Assembly (NCBI GenBank): GCA_016882265.1
Contig: VGVB01000005.1
Location: 1 to 64,000 of the forward strand
Direction of reading: 5' to 3'
DNA length: 64,000 nt
DNA from: Gammaproteobacteria bacterium
Lineage (GTDB): Bacteria; Pseudomonadota; Gammaproteobacteria; Steroidobacterales; Steroidobacteraceae
Position numbers and translations under genes: made by a program. Below are positions 17,201 to 26,073 of this stretch, in pieces (position 1 is the stretch's first letter; each line of letters begins with the position of its first letter). The notes under the pieces are model-generated. The model did not search any database, was not told where the DNA came from, and worked only from the letters and a program-made list of their open reading frames with translations.

Positions 17201-18037
17201 TCAGCGCTCGCCCTCGATCCCGAGTTCCTGCCACATCCAGCGCAGGTCGTAGGGCGGCGTGCCGCTCTCGGCCGCCTGCCGAAGTTCGTGGTTCTCGATT
17301 TCCTTCTCGAAAGCGGGTGCCGGTTCGTCGGGCGGAGCTCCGCCGCCCGGACGCCCGGCCCGATCCGGCATGGCTCGCACCGGGTCCTCGTAGCTGGTCG
17401 GCGCGGCCGTGACCAGCGGCCCGAGACTGGCCTGCAACTCCTGGAGCGCCTGTTCCATGCGCCGGCGTGAGTTCGTCTCGATGACGAGTGCGCCGGCCTC
17501 GAGTCGGGCCATGCCGCGCGCCGTCGCCGACTGTGCCTTCCGCTCCGACAACCACACCCACCGCGGTTCGTCGTCCGATTCACGGTTCCATCCGGCCAGT
17601 TGATCGAGACGCCGGCTCACCCCGGTCACCGCGCCCGGCGCTACCTGCAGTTGCGTGCGGGCGAGCAGCAGCGGGTCGCCGTCGGTATTCTGCAGTTCCG
17701 GCGGCGGCCGCCGGCCGAGGTCGAGCAGGGCCCGGAGCCAGACGCGAAAACAGATGCGATCGGTGAATGATGCCGTCGGACTGTCGGCATCGCCGAGTGC
17801 TCCGGGATCGAGCCCGAGTTCGCGCTCGGCCGTCGCGAGCGATTTCTGGCCCGCCTTGATGACCCGCTGGTAGAGGGCCTCGATCTCTGCGGCGATATCG
17901 CGGGTGAGCGCGAGCACACCGCCGGTGAACAAGCGTTCGCCGCGCGCCGTTCGACGCCGGGCCTTGCGTTCTGCTACCGTCGGGCGGTCGACGACCGTGA
18001 CTACCCCGGCGGAGGCTGCATATGGCACGCGTTGCAC
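17201..18037 (-). CDS. hypothetical protein with SEC-C/antitoxin-like C-terminal pattern
   Basis: The 278-residue frame starts at a GTG and has no catalytic motif I can name. Its second half (SARGMARLE-type strand, ALVIETNSRRRMEQAL, TSYEDP, then ENHELRQA and DLRWMWQELGIEGE) resembles, from memory, the C-terminal part of proteins linked to SEC-C or MbcA/ParS-like domains. The resemblance is weak evidence. The start lies inside the first codons of the AhpD-like gene on the other strand, so the two 5' ends overlap by 16 bases. A later start or a lost N-terminus is possible. The gene marks the right border of the accessory island. Confidence 0.5.
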   Translation of the reverse strand: MQRVPYAASAGVVTVVDRPTVAERKARRRTARGERLFTGGVLALTRDIAAEIEALYQRVIKAGQKSLATAERELGLDPGALGDADSPTASFTDRICFRVWLRALLDLGRRPPPELQNTDGDPLLLARTQLQVAPGAVTGVSRRLDQLAGWNRESDDEPRWVWLSERKAQSATARGMARLEAGALVIETNSRRRMEQALQELQASLGPLVTAAPTSYEDPVRAMPDRAGRPGGGAPPDEPAPAFEKEIENHELRQAAESGTPPYDLRWMWQELGIEGER

Positions 18038-18642
18038 TGGCGGATCCCGCGATGGGCGGTGACTTCGCGATCCGGGAGATCCTTGCCTGGGTCACCGAGA
18101 TGGAAGGTGCGGTCCCCAATCACTTCCGCGTCGAGCTGAACTTCCCCGAGTACTTCAAGGCCAAGCTCGGCTCGACGAAGGTGCTGTGGCAGGCGGGCGA
18201 GCTCAGCATGCCGGAAATCCAGCACGTCGGTATTCTCGTCTCGCAGGCGAATGGCTGCCCGTACTGCACGGCCGCCTTCTGCACGATCCTGAACTACGGT
18301 CTGCGGGTCGGCGAGGACTACATCACCGGGCTGTTGGCCCGTGGCAGCGAGGCGACTGGCGACCCCCGTCTGCGGACGATCCTGGAATTCGCGTTGCAGG
18401 TGAACGCGGACCCGAAGTCAGTGACCGACGCCGACGTCGCGGGCCTGCGCGGGATCGGGCTGACCGACAAGGGCATCGTCCAGCTCGTCCATCTGGTCAG
18501 CGACTTCGGCTCCTACAACCGGCTCAACCTGGCGCTCGCCACCGACTACGACTACCGCGACCTGTGGCGCAGCCTCGCGTTCGGCTGGCAGCCAGGCACT
18601 GGTGACGCAGCGGGCGACAACACGCGGGGAATCAGGCGGTAG
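18022..18642 (+). CDS. AhpD-like / carboxymuconolactone decarboxylase family protein
   Basis: The 206 residues match the alkylhydroperoxidase D fold. A redox CxxC is present (CPYC at 79-82), followed by another Cys four residues on (TAAFC) where relatives usually have a His. Such proteins reduce peroxides or act as redox carriers; others are decarboxylases, and the substrate is not predictable here. GGAGG six bases before the ATG supports the start. It is followed by a convergent gene pair. Confidence 0.8.
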   Translation: MARVALADPAMGGDFAIREILAWVTEMEGAVPNHFRVELNFPEYFKAKLGSTKVLWQAGELSMPEIQHVGILVSQANGCPYCTAAFCTILNYGLRVGEDYITGLLARGSEATGDPRLRTILEFALQVNADPKSVTDADVAGLRGIGLTDKGIVQLVHLVSDFGSYNRLNLALATDYDYRDLWRSLAFGWQPGTGDAAGDNTRGIRR

Positions 18643-18666
18643 GCCGGGCGGCTGGCGCTGCCGGCC

Positions 18667-19641
18667 TCACCCGCGCAGTACCTCCCGCACCGCGCTGATC
18701 ACGCCGTCAACCGACGGCAGGAAGGCTTCTTCCAGTTCGCGCCGGAACGGCGGCGGCACGTGCAGTGGCGCGACCCGCCGGATCCAGGTCTGGAGCGCCG
18801 CGTGGGCGCGCTCACCGAGCGTGGCGGCGATCTCGGCGCCGAAGCCGCCGATCTTCCAGTCGGTGTGGACGATCACCGCCCGGCCGGTGCGGCGCACCGA
18901 GGTGACGAGCGTGTCGAAATCAATTGGCGCCAGCGTGCGCAGGTCGATGACCTCCACTTCGATGCCGTCCGCGGCCAGACGCGCGGCGGCCTCGAGCGCG
19001 AGGCGCACGGTCTCGCCGGCAGCGATCACAGTGACGTCGCGGCCGCGGCGCTTCACGTCGGCCTGGCCGATCGGCACCAGTTCCTCGGCTTCCGGCACTT
19101 CCGCGGGCGGCGCGACCCAGGCCGCCAGCGACTCGAGGATCACGACCGGGTTGTCGTCGCGGATCGCGGACTTCCACAGGCCGCGGGCATCGCGCGGCGT
19201 CGCCGGGCTCACGACCTTGAGGCCCGGTACGTGGGTGAGCCAGGAATTGAAACCGCGCACGTGGCTCAGGTTACCGGCCACGCCCTGCCTGGCGCAGACC
19301 ACGATCGGCACGCGCGCCTTGCCCGCGGTGCCGTAGTACACGGCAGCCATGTCGGTGCACAGCGGCTCGGTGATGTACGGAATGTACTCGGCGAAGCAGA
19401 TATCGAAGATCGGGCGCATGCCGAACATCGCCGCGCCGGCGCAGATGCCGAAATAGCCGGTCTCGGCCATCGGCATTTCGATGACGCGCTGGTCGCCGAA
19501 CTCCTCCCACAGACCTTTGGCGCTGTCGTAGACGCCGCCGTAATGCGTGACGCCGAAACCGGTCAGGAACACGCGCGGATCGCGACGCATTTCCTCTGCG
19601 ATCGCCGTCACCGTCGCCTGCGCCATCGTCATCAGGGTCAT
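18667..19641 (-). CDS. 2-oxoacid dehydrogenase E1 component, beta subunit
   Basis: The 324-residue protein is the beta subunit of a thiamine-diphosphate E1 enzyme of the pyruvate/acetoin/branched-chain type. It has the expected MPMAETGYFGICAGAAMFGM start of the TPP-binding helix, the Arg-rich central part (VCARQGVAGNLSHVRGFNSW) and the C-terminal transketolase domain with VIDLRTLAPID. It follows the alpha subunit by 13 bases in the same direction. No E2 or E3 gene is in the window, so the complex must be completed from elsewhere or the pair acts as an oxidoreductase or decarboxylase on its own. Confidence 0.88.
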   Translation of the reverse strand: MTLMTMAQATVTAIAEEMRRDPRVFLTGFGVTHYGGVYDSAKGLWEEFGDQRVIEMPMAETGYFGICAGAAMFGMRPIFDICFAEYIPYITEPLCTDMAAVYYGTAGKARVPIVVCARQGVAGNLSHVRGFNSWLTHVPGLKVVSPATPRDARGLWKSAIRDDNPVVILESLAAWVAPPAEVPEAEELVPIGQADVKRRGRDVTVIAAGETVRLALEAAARLAADGIEVEVIDLRTLAPIDFDTLVTSVRRTGRAVIVHTDWKIGGFGAEIAATLGERAHAALQTWIRRVAPLHVPPPFRRELEEAFLPSVDGVISAVREVLRG

Positions 19642-19654
19642 GCCGGCTCTCCGG

Positions 19655-20680
19655 TCAGCGTGCCGGGGCGAACACCAGCGCCGGATCCAGCTCCGCCAGC
19701 GGGGCCGGCCCGACCTGTTCGGCGCGTGCGATCGCTGCCGCGACCTCCTGTGCGGCCGCGCGGTGAACCTGCGCCAGCCCCGCGGCCGTGGCGACGCCGC
19801 CGGCCAGCATCGCCTGCTCGAGGCGGTCGAGCGGATCCTTGTGCAGCCACTCGGCGATTTCGTCGGCCGACTGTTCGCGGCGCGGCAGCTTGCCGTAGCC
19901 GCCCTGCGCGCGATAGGTGACCGCGTCGATCAGCGTCGGGCCGGCGCCGGCGCGCGCCCGCGCTACCGCCGCGCGCATGGCCGCGCGCATCGTGAGCACG
20001 TCGTTGCCGTCGAGCCGCAGGCCGGGCATGCCATAGCCGATGGCGCGATCGGCGAAAGTGCGGCAGGCGGTCTGCTTGTGCAGCGGCGTGCAGATCGTGA
20101 ACTGGTTGTTCTGCACGACGAACACGACCGGCAGCCGGCGCAGGCCGGCGAAGTTCATCGCCTCGTGCACTTCGCCGCGGTGCGCGGTGCCGTCGCCGAA
20201 GAGCACGACCGCGACGTTGGCGCGCTGCTGCATCTGCATGGCCCAGGCTGCGCCTGTGCCGTAGGCGACGTCGGGGCCGAGATTGCCGGAGTAGGCGCCG
20301 AGCAGGCCGTACTCGAACGGCTGCGACCAGTCGCCGCGGAAGCGGCCGCGGTTGTAGGAAGCGGCCGTGCCCAGGCAGGAGGCGACCAGTTCATCGAGCG
20401 GCGCGCCGCGGATCAGGGCGGCGATCATGCCGCCGCGCCAGTGCGGCGCCACGACGTCGCCGGGCTGCAGGCCGAAGGTCGCGCCGACCACGACGCCGTC
20501 CTCGCCGATCGCCGTGAACCAGTGCTTGCTCCAGCGCGCGGACAGTTCGTCGAGGCCGCGGTCGAGCGCCCGGCCGGCGGCCATGGCGCAGTGCAGCTCC
20601 GGGATCTCAGGATCGGTGATCGGCAGCGGCGTCATTGGCGGCAGGGCGGGCGGCTGGTCGATCGGCGACGAATCGTGCAC
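19655..20680 (-). CDS. 2-oxoacid dehydrogenase E1 component, alpha subunit
   Basis: The 341 residues hold the thiamine-diphosphate motif: GDGTAHRGEVHEAMNFAG followed by VQNNQF, the usual GDG to NN pattern. HYRG-like substrate-binding residues appear as HWRGGM with GAPLDE. Together with the beta subunit it forms an alpha2beta2 enzyme that decarboxylates a 2-oxoacid. Similarity is to acetoin- and pyruvate-dehydrogenase-type alpha subunits; the substrate is open. It is the first gene of a two-gene unit and diverges from the dmeF-like exporter. Confidence 0.88.
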   Translation of the reverse strand: MHDSSPIDQPPALPPMTPLPITDPEIPELHCAMAAGRALDRGLDELSARWSKHWFTAIGEDGVVVGATFGLQPGDVVAPHWRGGMIAALIRGAPLDELVASCLGTAASYNRGRFRGDWSQPFEYGLLGAYSGNLGPDVAYGTGAAWAMQMQQRANVAVVLFGDGTAHRGEVHEAMNFAGLRRLPVVFVVQNNQFTICTPLHKQTACRTFADRAIGYGMPGLRLDGNDVLTMRAAMRAAVARARAGAGPTLIDAVTYRAQGGYGKLPRREQSADEIAEWLHKDPLDRLEQAMLAGGVATAAGLAQVHRAAAQEVAAAIARAEQVGPAPLAELDPALVFAPAR

Positions 20681-20741
20681 TGGCGTCAGGCCTCGGCTTC
20701 CGGTGACAGGGATTGGGCCCCGTGCTCAGCGCGCCGCGCAA

Positions 20742-20757
20742 CTGGCAGTATTGCCAG
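20742..20757. promoter_or_regulatory. inverted repeat in the E1/dmeF divergent region
   Basis: CTGGCA (20742-20747) and TGCCAG (20752-20757) form a perfect palindrome with a four-base centre, in the 190-base gap between the divergent E1-alpha and exporter genes. It is a plausible operator. A -10-like TATGCT occurs at 20778-20783, but no good -35 box is in register. Confidence 0.4.
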
Positions 20758-20870
20758 TGCCGGCGGACCCGGATTGCTATGCTGTTCACCCGGGCTCCGG
20801 GCAGGCCCGCGGGCGACCCGCACGCGAGCGGTGTACCGTGGTAGCCGCTGCATCGTTTACGAAGTCCTGC

Positions 20871-21812
20871 ATGTCCACCGACGAACTCTCCCGCTGGCGA
20901 CACGATCACGCCTTCAGCGCCGGCAACGATGCCGCGGAGCGCAGCACCTGGCTGGTGATGTGGATCACCGCCGCGATGATGGTGGTCGAAATCACGGCGG
21001 GCTGGTGGTTCAACTCGATGGCGCTGCTGGCCGACGGCTGGCACATGAGCTCGCACGCGGTCGCGATCGGTCTTTCGGCGATGGCCTACGCCACCGCGCG
21101 CCGTTACGCCCAGGATCCGCGCTTCGCCTTCGGCACCTGGAAGATCGAAATTCTCGGCGGTTTCGCCAGCGCCATCTTCCTGCTGGGCGTCGCCGCAGTG
21201 ATGCTGGTGAGTTCGGTCGAGCGGATCATCGAGCCGCAACCGATCCGCTACCAGGAGGCGATTGTGATCGCCGTCCTCGGGCTGGCCGTGAATGTTGCCT
21301 GCGCGTCGATTCTCGGCCGGGCGCGGCACCGTGGTCACGATCACGGCCACGGCCACCATCAGGATCTCAACCTGAAGTCGGCCTACCTGCACGTACTGGC
21401 CGACGCCGCTACTTCAATTCTCGCCATCCTGGCGCTGGCCGGTGGCTGGTTCTACGGCTGGTCATGGCTGGACCCGCTGATGGGTATCGTCGGCGCGGTG
21501 CTGATCTCCGTCTGGGCTCGGGGGTTGCTTGTCGACACCGGCAACGTACTGCTCGACCGCGAAATGGATCATCCGGTCGTCGACGAGATCCGCGCGGCCG
21601 TGGAAGCTGGTGCCGATGCCGGTGATGCCCGTATCACCGACCTGCACGTCTGGAGAGTTGGCCGGAACGCTTACGCCTGCGCAATGACCGTTGTGACCCG
21701 CGACGCCGAGTTGACTCCCGACATGGTCCGGGCCCGGCTGGCGGAGCACAGCGAGATAGTCCACTCCACGATTGAGATCCACTGCAGCCGCGACGGCCGG
21801 CCGGAGCGATGA
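20871..21812 (+). CDS. dmeF: cation diffusion facilitator, DmeF-type Co/Ni exporter
   Basis: The 313-residue protein is an inner-membrane metal/proton antiporter of the CDF family. It begins with the DmeF pattern MSTDELSRWRHDHAF, has about six membrane segments, the metal-binding ADGWHMSSHA in the second, and a His-rich cytoplasmic loop (RGHDHGHGHH) between segments four and five. A soluble C-terminal domain follows. DmeF proteins export cobalt and nickel. The ATG at 20871 is chosen because the DmeF N-terminus begins there. No dmeR regulator gene is adjacent, so control differs from the classical dmeRF pair. Confidence 0.85.
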   Translation: MSTDELSRWRHDHAFSAGNDAAERSTWLVMWITAAMMVVEITAGWWFNSMALLADGWHMSSHAVAIGLSAMAYATARRYAQDPRFAFGTWKIEILGGFASAIFLLGVAAVMLVSSVERIIEPQPIRYQEAIVIAVLGLAVNVACASILGRARHRGHDHGHGHHQDLNLKSAYLHVLADAATSILAILALAGGWFYGWSWLDPLMGIVGAVLISVWARGLLVDTGNVLLDREMDHPVVDEIRAAVEAGADAGDARITDLHVWRVGRNAYACAMTVVTRDAELTPDMVRARLAEHSEIVHSTIEIHCSRDGRPER

Positions 21813-21825
21813 TCTGCCAGCCTGC

Positions 21826-22221
21826 TCACTCCGGAGTCAGGAACCGGCAGGCGGGTCCCCGGGCCCTGCTGAGGCGCTCATCCAGCGTCGCCAGCGGCAG
21901 GCCGAGTGCCTCGGCGACCGCCACGTACCAGGCGTCATAGCTCGTCACCGCATGGCGTAGTTCCCAGACCCGATCGGCGAAGGGTTCGAACGCGTACAGC
22001 GCCAGGTCGAGCTGCAGCAGGTCCTCCCAGGCGGCACTGGCGGCCGCGGCGGTGAGCTGGCGGTTGCGCTCGAGGCGGCGCAGGACGTTGGCCGATTCGG
22101 CGCGCACCAGTTCCGGGGCATGGATAGGGCCGGCCGCGAGCACGTTTTCAGCCCAGCGGCCGGCCGCACCGGAATCAACCAGCGCCGCAACCAGCAGCGA
22201 TGCATCGACGACGGCGCTCAA
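21826..22221 (-). CDS. PIN-domain toxin (VapC/FitB type)
   Basis: The 131 residues form a complete PIN nuclease: VVDASLLVAAL with the first metal-binding Asp, a central Glu (RAESANVLRR) and SYDAWYVAVAEALG with the third acidic site, ending in DERLSRA. Such toxins cut tRNA or rRNA. Its start overlaps the antitoxin stop by four bases. The gene is tail-to-tail with the metal exporter, 13 bases away. Confidence 0.88.
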   Translation of the reverse strand: MSAVVDASLLVAALVDSGAAGRWAENVLAAGPIHAPELVRAESANVLRRLERNRQLTAAAASAAWEDLLQLDLALYAFEPFADRVWELRHAVTSYDAWYVAVAEALGLPLATLDERLSRARGPACRFLTPE

Positions 22222-22454
22222 CGGCGGTCGGCGTCACGCGCCCGCAGGATCCGCCGCGGCGCTACCCTGGACTGCGTCGCGCGCTTGCGCCGCCGCACCT
22301 GTTCCAGCCACGCCTCCAGCGACGGTCGCGCGGCCATGCGCTCGAGTTCCGCGCGCAGGTATTCCTGCATCGACTTGCCCTGCAGCGCAGCCCGCGCGGC
22401 CAGCTCGTCGCGGACCTGTTCGGGGACATCACGGATTGTGATCTGGATTGCCAC
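22218..22454 (-). CDS. FitA/VapB-type antitoxin (ribbon-helix-helix)
   Basis: The 78-residue protein starts AIQITIRDVPEQVRDELAAR, the FitA-type ribbon-helix-helix, and continues with a toxin-binding tail (MQEYLRAELERMAAR). The GTG at 22454 is preferred because the conserved domain begins there and an ATGCA-rich operator lies just upstream; an ATG five codons earlier is possible. It precedes and overlaps the PIN toxin gene. Confidence 0.85.
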   Translation of the reverse strand: MAIQITIRDVPEQVRDELAARAALQGKSMQEYLRAELERMAARPSLEAWLEQVRRRKRATQSRVAPRRILRARDADRR

Positions 22455-22456
22455 GC

Positions 22457-22488
22457 ATGCAGGATGCAATCAATGCATTCAAAATGCA
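22457..22488 (-). promoter_or_regulatory. ATGCA-repeat operator of the FitAB/VapBC module
   Basis: ATGCA occurs four times (22457, 22464, 22473 and 22484). It includes the perfect palindrome AATGCATT at 22472-22479 and an inverted repeat TGCATT-CAA-AATGCA at 22474-22488. The site lies directly upstream of the antitoxin start, where FitA/VapB complexes normally bind to repress their own operon. Confidence 0.6.
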
Positions 22489-22522
22489 AGCACAAGGTCG
22501 CGGCCGGTGCGAGTCCCGGCGG

Positions 22523-22963
22523 TCAATCGTGCTGCCGGGCCACCGGTCTGGCCGACCCTGCCGATCTGCGCAGCCGCCTCCAGCCCAGCGCCCAGATCGC
22601 ACGGAACTGCTGTTCGAGGAACAGCTTCTCGACCGGCCGGGACAGCGGGCCGAGCCAGCGGATGCCGATGCGCTCGTAACCCTCGACCAGCGTCGCGCCG
22701 TCGCTGCCGGTGAAGCGGACCTCGCCGGTGCCGGCCCAGAAGCCGCGGAACACCCAGCGCACGTATGCATCCGGCCGGACCTCGGTGTTCTTTGCGACCA
22801 GCGGGAACGGGAAGGACTTGAGCGGTACCGCGATCCAGCCGTCGCCGAGGTCGCGCACGGTGCCGGCGAGTCCATACAGGCGCGCCCAGTCGCGCGGCGA
22901 GCGGAAGTATGCGAAGACCTGTCCGACCGGCAGCTCGAATCGCTCGCGGAATTCGATCAGCAT
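22523..22963 (-). CDS. SRPBCC (START-like) family protein
   Basis: The 146 residues follow the polyketide cyclase/START-like pattern: FRERFELPVGQVFAYFRSP, then strands with W-V-F and the ending LFLEQQFRAIWALGW. Members bind hydrophobic ligands and the role is not predictable. It lies 27 bases after the ATP-grasp-like gene in the same direction and may be the last gene of the long unit that begins at the biotin carrier gene. Confidence 0.7.
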   Translation of the reverse strand: MLIEFRERFELPVGQVFAYFRSPRDWARLYGLAGTVRDLGDGWIAVPLKSFPFPLVAKNTEVRPDAYVRWVFRGFWAGTGEVRFTGSDGATLVEGYERIGIRWLGPLSRPVEKLFLEQQFRAIWALGWRRLRRSAGSARPVARQHD

Positions 22964-22990
22964 CGTCGTTGCCCTCCGTGCCGAGCGCCG

Positions 22991-24295
22991 CTACACGCGG
23001 CTGCACCCGGCGTCCGCGGAGTCTGCCGCCACGATGACCACCGGCGCAAACCCGCCGCCCGGCGTGCGGAAGTTGGTCGTCTGGCCGCGATACAGCCGCG
23101 CGGCGCGCAGCCAGGTCGCGCCGGCGCCGCAGTAGTTGCGGATGTCGACGCGCAGCTCGGTGGCCGTGCCGGCGACGACGACGCGGCGCATCGAGGTCGC
23201 GGCCAGCGCCTGCGCGACGTAACGCCCGGCGAGGATCTGCTGGAACGTGGCCCGCGTCAGCTTGTCGCCGCGGTAGGCGGCCTTGCTGCCGTAGCCGTCG
23301 ACCGGCTTGAAGAACAGTTCCTTGCGGCGCCGCCAGAACTCGTCGGCGCGCGCGGCACTGACCAGTTCGGTCATCGGGATCGCGGCGCGCAACTGCTCCC
23401 GTTCGCCGGCCTCGAGGCCGGCAGCGGTGAGCAGGGCCTTGTCGCCGAGCGCCGCCAGCAGCCGCTTGTCGGCGTAATGTGCGTGCGCCGCCGGGTTCGG
23501 CACCAGCACCGCGCAGCCCTCCCGCTCGGCTCGCGCCAGGGCCGCGTGCCGCTCCTCAGTCAGGTAGAAGTCGGTCAGGCGGTTGTAGACCAGATCGATG
23601 CGCGTCGCGCCGAGATACAGCGCGCCATCGCGCACCGCGAGCGCCTGCGGATCGGCGATCAGGCAGCGCCAGCCGGCCGCGGCGAAAAGCTGCTGGAAGA
23701 GCAGGAACTCCGGATACAGGTACTGGTTCGGCGGATCGTCGTCGACCAGCGCGATCGTGACGAGCGGCGCCGTTCCGCGCGCTGCGGTCCACGCGGCGCG
23801 GAACAGGGCCGGCACCTTGCCGGTCAGTGCACTGGCCGGCTGCTGGTCCGCGGGCGGCGCCAGTACTGCGGCCGCCTCGGGGCAGCAGGCGGCGACCGCG
23901 CGCGCGAGCCATTCGTTGATCAGCAGCCCGCCGGGATTGGTGTTGATCTCGATGAGCTGCGGCAGCGCAGCGCCGAGGTGAAAGTCGAAGCCGAGCAGAC
24001 CGGGCAGCGCGGGCCGCCCGGCCGCCGCGAGCGCCGGCGCCTGAGCGGCCACCTGCTGCCGGAACGGCGTACTGTCGAGTGCGCGGCCGGCGAGCGCGAT
24101 CGTGCGGTCCATGGCCGCGGCATCGGCTGCATCGAGAAACACGACGTTGTCGGCGACCAGCCCGGTGCGGGCGGCGAACAGCGGCGCGAGCGCCGGATCC
24201 CGTGCCAGCTCGGCGTCGAGCCGCCCGCGGTCGAGCCACAGACACTGGCAGGCCGAGTTCAGCGTTGCGGCGCGGCGCTGGACCCGGCCGGTCAC
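22991..24295 (-). CDS. ATP-grasp-like protein, possibly circularly permuted; function unknown
   Basis: The 434-residue protein contains stretches typical of peptide-bond-forming ATP-grasp enzymes: LIEINTNPGGLLINEWLAR near the N-terminus (the metal-binding E-x-N site), IALVDDDPPNQYLYPEF in the middle, and FFKPVDGYGSKAAYRGDK (the nucleotide-binding K and Gly-rich loop) near the C-terminus. The metal site preceding the Lys/Gly-rich part suggests a permuted order as in glutathionylspermidine synthase-type enzymes. Substrates are unknown. The start is 13 bases after the gcdA stop, so it may be co-transcribed with the decarboxylase genes. Confidence 0.6.
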   Translation of the reverse strand: MTGRVQRRAATLNSACQCLWLDRGRLDAELARDPALAPLFAARTGLVADNVVFLDAADAAAMDRTIALAGRALDSTPFRQQVAAQAPALAAAGRPALPGLLGFDFHLGAALPQLIEINTNPGGLLINEWLARAVAACCPEAAAVLAPPADQQPASALTGKVPALFRAAWTAARGTAPLVTIALVDDDPPNQYLYPEFLLFQQLFAAAGWRCLIADPQALAVRDGALYLGATRIDLVYNRLTDFYLTEERHAALARAEREGCAVLVPNPAAHAHYADKRLLAALGDKALLTAAGLEAGEREQLRAAIPMTELVSAARADEFWRRRKELFFKPVDGYGSKAAYRGDKLTRATFQQILAGRYVAQALAATSMRRVVVAGTATELRVDIRNYCGAGATWLRAARLYRGQTTNFRTPGGGFAPVVIVAADSADAGCSRV

Positions 24296-24308
24296 GCGGC
24301 TCCGCCCT

Positions 24309-26042
24309 TCAGCCGCGGATCAGCCGCGGCAGCAGCAACTGGTGGCGCGGGCAGATCGACTGCGGATTCTGGTACGCGGCGCCGGCGAACGCGCACAGGT
24401 AACCGCGCAGCTTCGCCAGGTCCACGATCTCGTCGACCAGCCCGTAGCGCGCGCACCAGGCCGGCCGCGAGGTCTCCTGGTAGCGCCGCGCCATCTCGTT
24501 CATCTTCTCCGCGATCGGCTCGAGCGGCTTGCCGGCGTCCTTGTCCTTGACCGCGCGGCGCGCGTAGGTGGCGACCGCCGCAGTCTCGCCGTGCATCACG
24601 TAGATCTCGGTGGCGGCGGTGCCTAGCGTGAAGGCGTTGTGCCGGTTGGCGGTCGGCCCGCCCATGATGTAGTGCGCGGCGGCGCTGCCCTTGCGCAGCA
24701 CTACCAGCATCATCGGCACGTCGGTCTGCTGGATCGAGTAGATCAGGCTCGAGCCGAGGCCGAGCAGTTCGGCCTTCTCGGCGGCGTCGCCGACGTCGAT
24801 GCCGCTGGTGTCCTGGAACCAGATCACCGGCACGCGGTCGCGCCCGCAGTGGCTCACGAACTCGCTCATCTTGATCAGGCCCTGACGGTACAGCTTGCCG
24901 CCGATGCCCGGGTAGTCCGCGTATTCCGGATAGCCCTGCGGCAGCAGGCCCTGACGGTTGCCGATCACGCCGACCAGCAAGCCGTCGACCTTGACCAGCC
25001 CGGTGTAGATCTCGGGCCCGTAGTCCGGCCGGAACTCGAGCTGCTCGCTGCCGTCGACCAGCCGCGCGAGGATGTCCTCGAACGAGTAGGGTTCCTTCTG
25101 GTTGAACGGCAGCAGGTGATAGAGATCGTCGGCCGGCAGCGCCGGCGCGGCCGGCTCGGCGACGCGGAAGAACTTCGGGTCGTAGGCCGGCAGCGCGCGC
25201 ACGTACTCCCTGAGGCCATCGAGCACGCCGGTTTCGTCGTCGTGCACCTGGGTGAAGAAGCCGGTCTCGTGGAAATGCGTCTCGACGCGCCCGGGCGGCC
25301 GTTCCTTGAGGTCGCGCGTGACCTGGATGAGCTGCTCGAGGCCGGCGACGTCGAAGCCGCCGCGCGGTGCCATGCCGGAAACGATGCCGGCGCCGCCGAC
25401 CGCGATGTTGGCGTCCTTGTGCGCGATCAGAATCGTCGGCGTGATGCCCTGGTAGCCGCCGCCGGCCGGGTTCGTGCCGTAGATGCCGGCGAGGACCGGA
25501 ATGCCGGCCTGCTCGAGTTCCGCATGCCGGAAAAACGGCGCGCCGGAACCGCGCCGCCCGGCGTAGAACTTTTCCTGGTCCGGCAGCTTGACGCCGCTGC
25601 AGTTCACCAGCCACACCAGCGGCACGTGCAGCCGCCTGGCCAGATCGGTGACGCGCAGGATGTTGTCCGGCTGCCCGGCGATCCAGGCGCCGGCCAGCAC
25701 CTTGTTGTCGAAGCCGATGATCACGGCCCAGCGGCCGGCGATGCGGCCGAGGCCGTCGACGACGTTGGTCGTGCCTTCCTCGTTGTCCGCGGGGTTGTAC
25801 AGGCTGTGCAGCGGATGCCAGGTCCCCGGATCGACGAGGTATTCGAGGCGCTGCCAGATGGTCAGGCCGCCGCGTGCGTTGATCGTCGCGGCCGGAATGC
25901 CGACGTTTTCGCGCGTCCGCCGCTGGGCCGCGAGCTCGGCTTCAACGGCCTCGAGCTTCGTGCGGCTGTCCTTCGAGCGCGCGATGCGGTTCTCGCGCAG
26001 CGGCTTGCCGCAGCCGGGCATCTTGTCGAAATAGGATCTCAT
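24309..26042 (-). CDS. gcdA: glutaconyl-CoA decarboxylase alpha subunit (carboxyltransferase)
   Basis: The 577-residue carboxyltransferase moves the carboxyl group of glutaconyl-CoA to biotin. Length and motifs match GcdA, not the shorter methylmalonyl-CoA enzymes: the N-terminal YFDKMPGCGKPL, LNCSGVK-type segment (VNCSGVKLPDQEKFY), GIYGTNPAGGGYQGI, the second-domain IWFQDTSGIDVGDAAEKAEL and the ending AAYQNPQSICPRHQLLLPR. Both crotonase-like halves with their oxyanion Gly residues are complete. The ATG at 26042 is chosen because GcdA proteins begin there; the frame extends upstream without similarity. It follows the acyl-CoA dehydrogenase by 31 bases. Confidence 0.9.
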   Translation of the reverse strand: MRSYFDKMPGCGKPLRENRIARSKDSRTKLEAVEAELAAQRRTRENVGIPAATINARGGLTIWQRLEYLVDPGTWHPLHSLYNPADNEEGTTNVVDGLGRIAGRWAVIIGFDNKVLAGAWIAGQPDNILRVTDLARRLHVPLVWLVNCSGVKLPDQEKFYAGRRGSGAPFFRHAELEQAGIPVLAGIYGTNPAGGGYQGITPTILIAHKDANIAVGGAGIVSGMAPRGGFDVAGLEQLIQVTRDLKERPPGRVETHFHETGFFTQVHDDETGVLDGLREYVRALPAYDPKFFRVAEPAAPALPADDLYHLLPFNQKEPYSFEDILARLVDGSEQLEFRPDYGPEIYTGLVKVDGLLVGVIGNRQGLLPQGYPEYADYPGIGGKLYRQGLIKMSEFVSHCGRDRVPVIWFQDTSGIDVGDAAEKAELLGLGSSLIYSIQQTDVPMMLVVLRKGSAAAHYIMGGPTANRHNAFTLGTAATEIYVMHGETAAVATYARRAVKDKDAGKPLEPIAEKMNEMARRYQETSRPAWCARYGLVDEIVDLAKLRGYLCAFAGAAYQNPQSICPRHQLLLPRLIRG

Positions 26043-26073
26043 CGGACGGGGTTCCTCGCGCGGCCGGGCCGGG

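Noticed and set aside
20751..20783. TTGCCA and TATGCT as a -35/-10 pair for the exporter gene
   Set aside because: The spacing is 21 bases, too long for a usual sigma-70 promoter.
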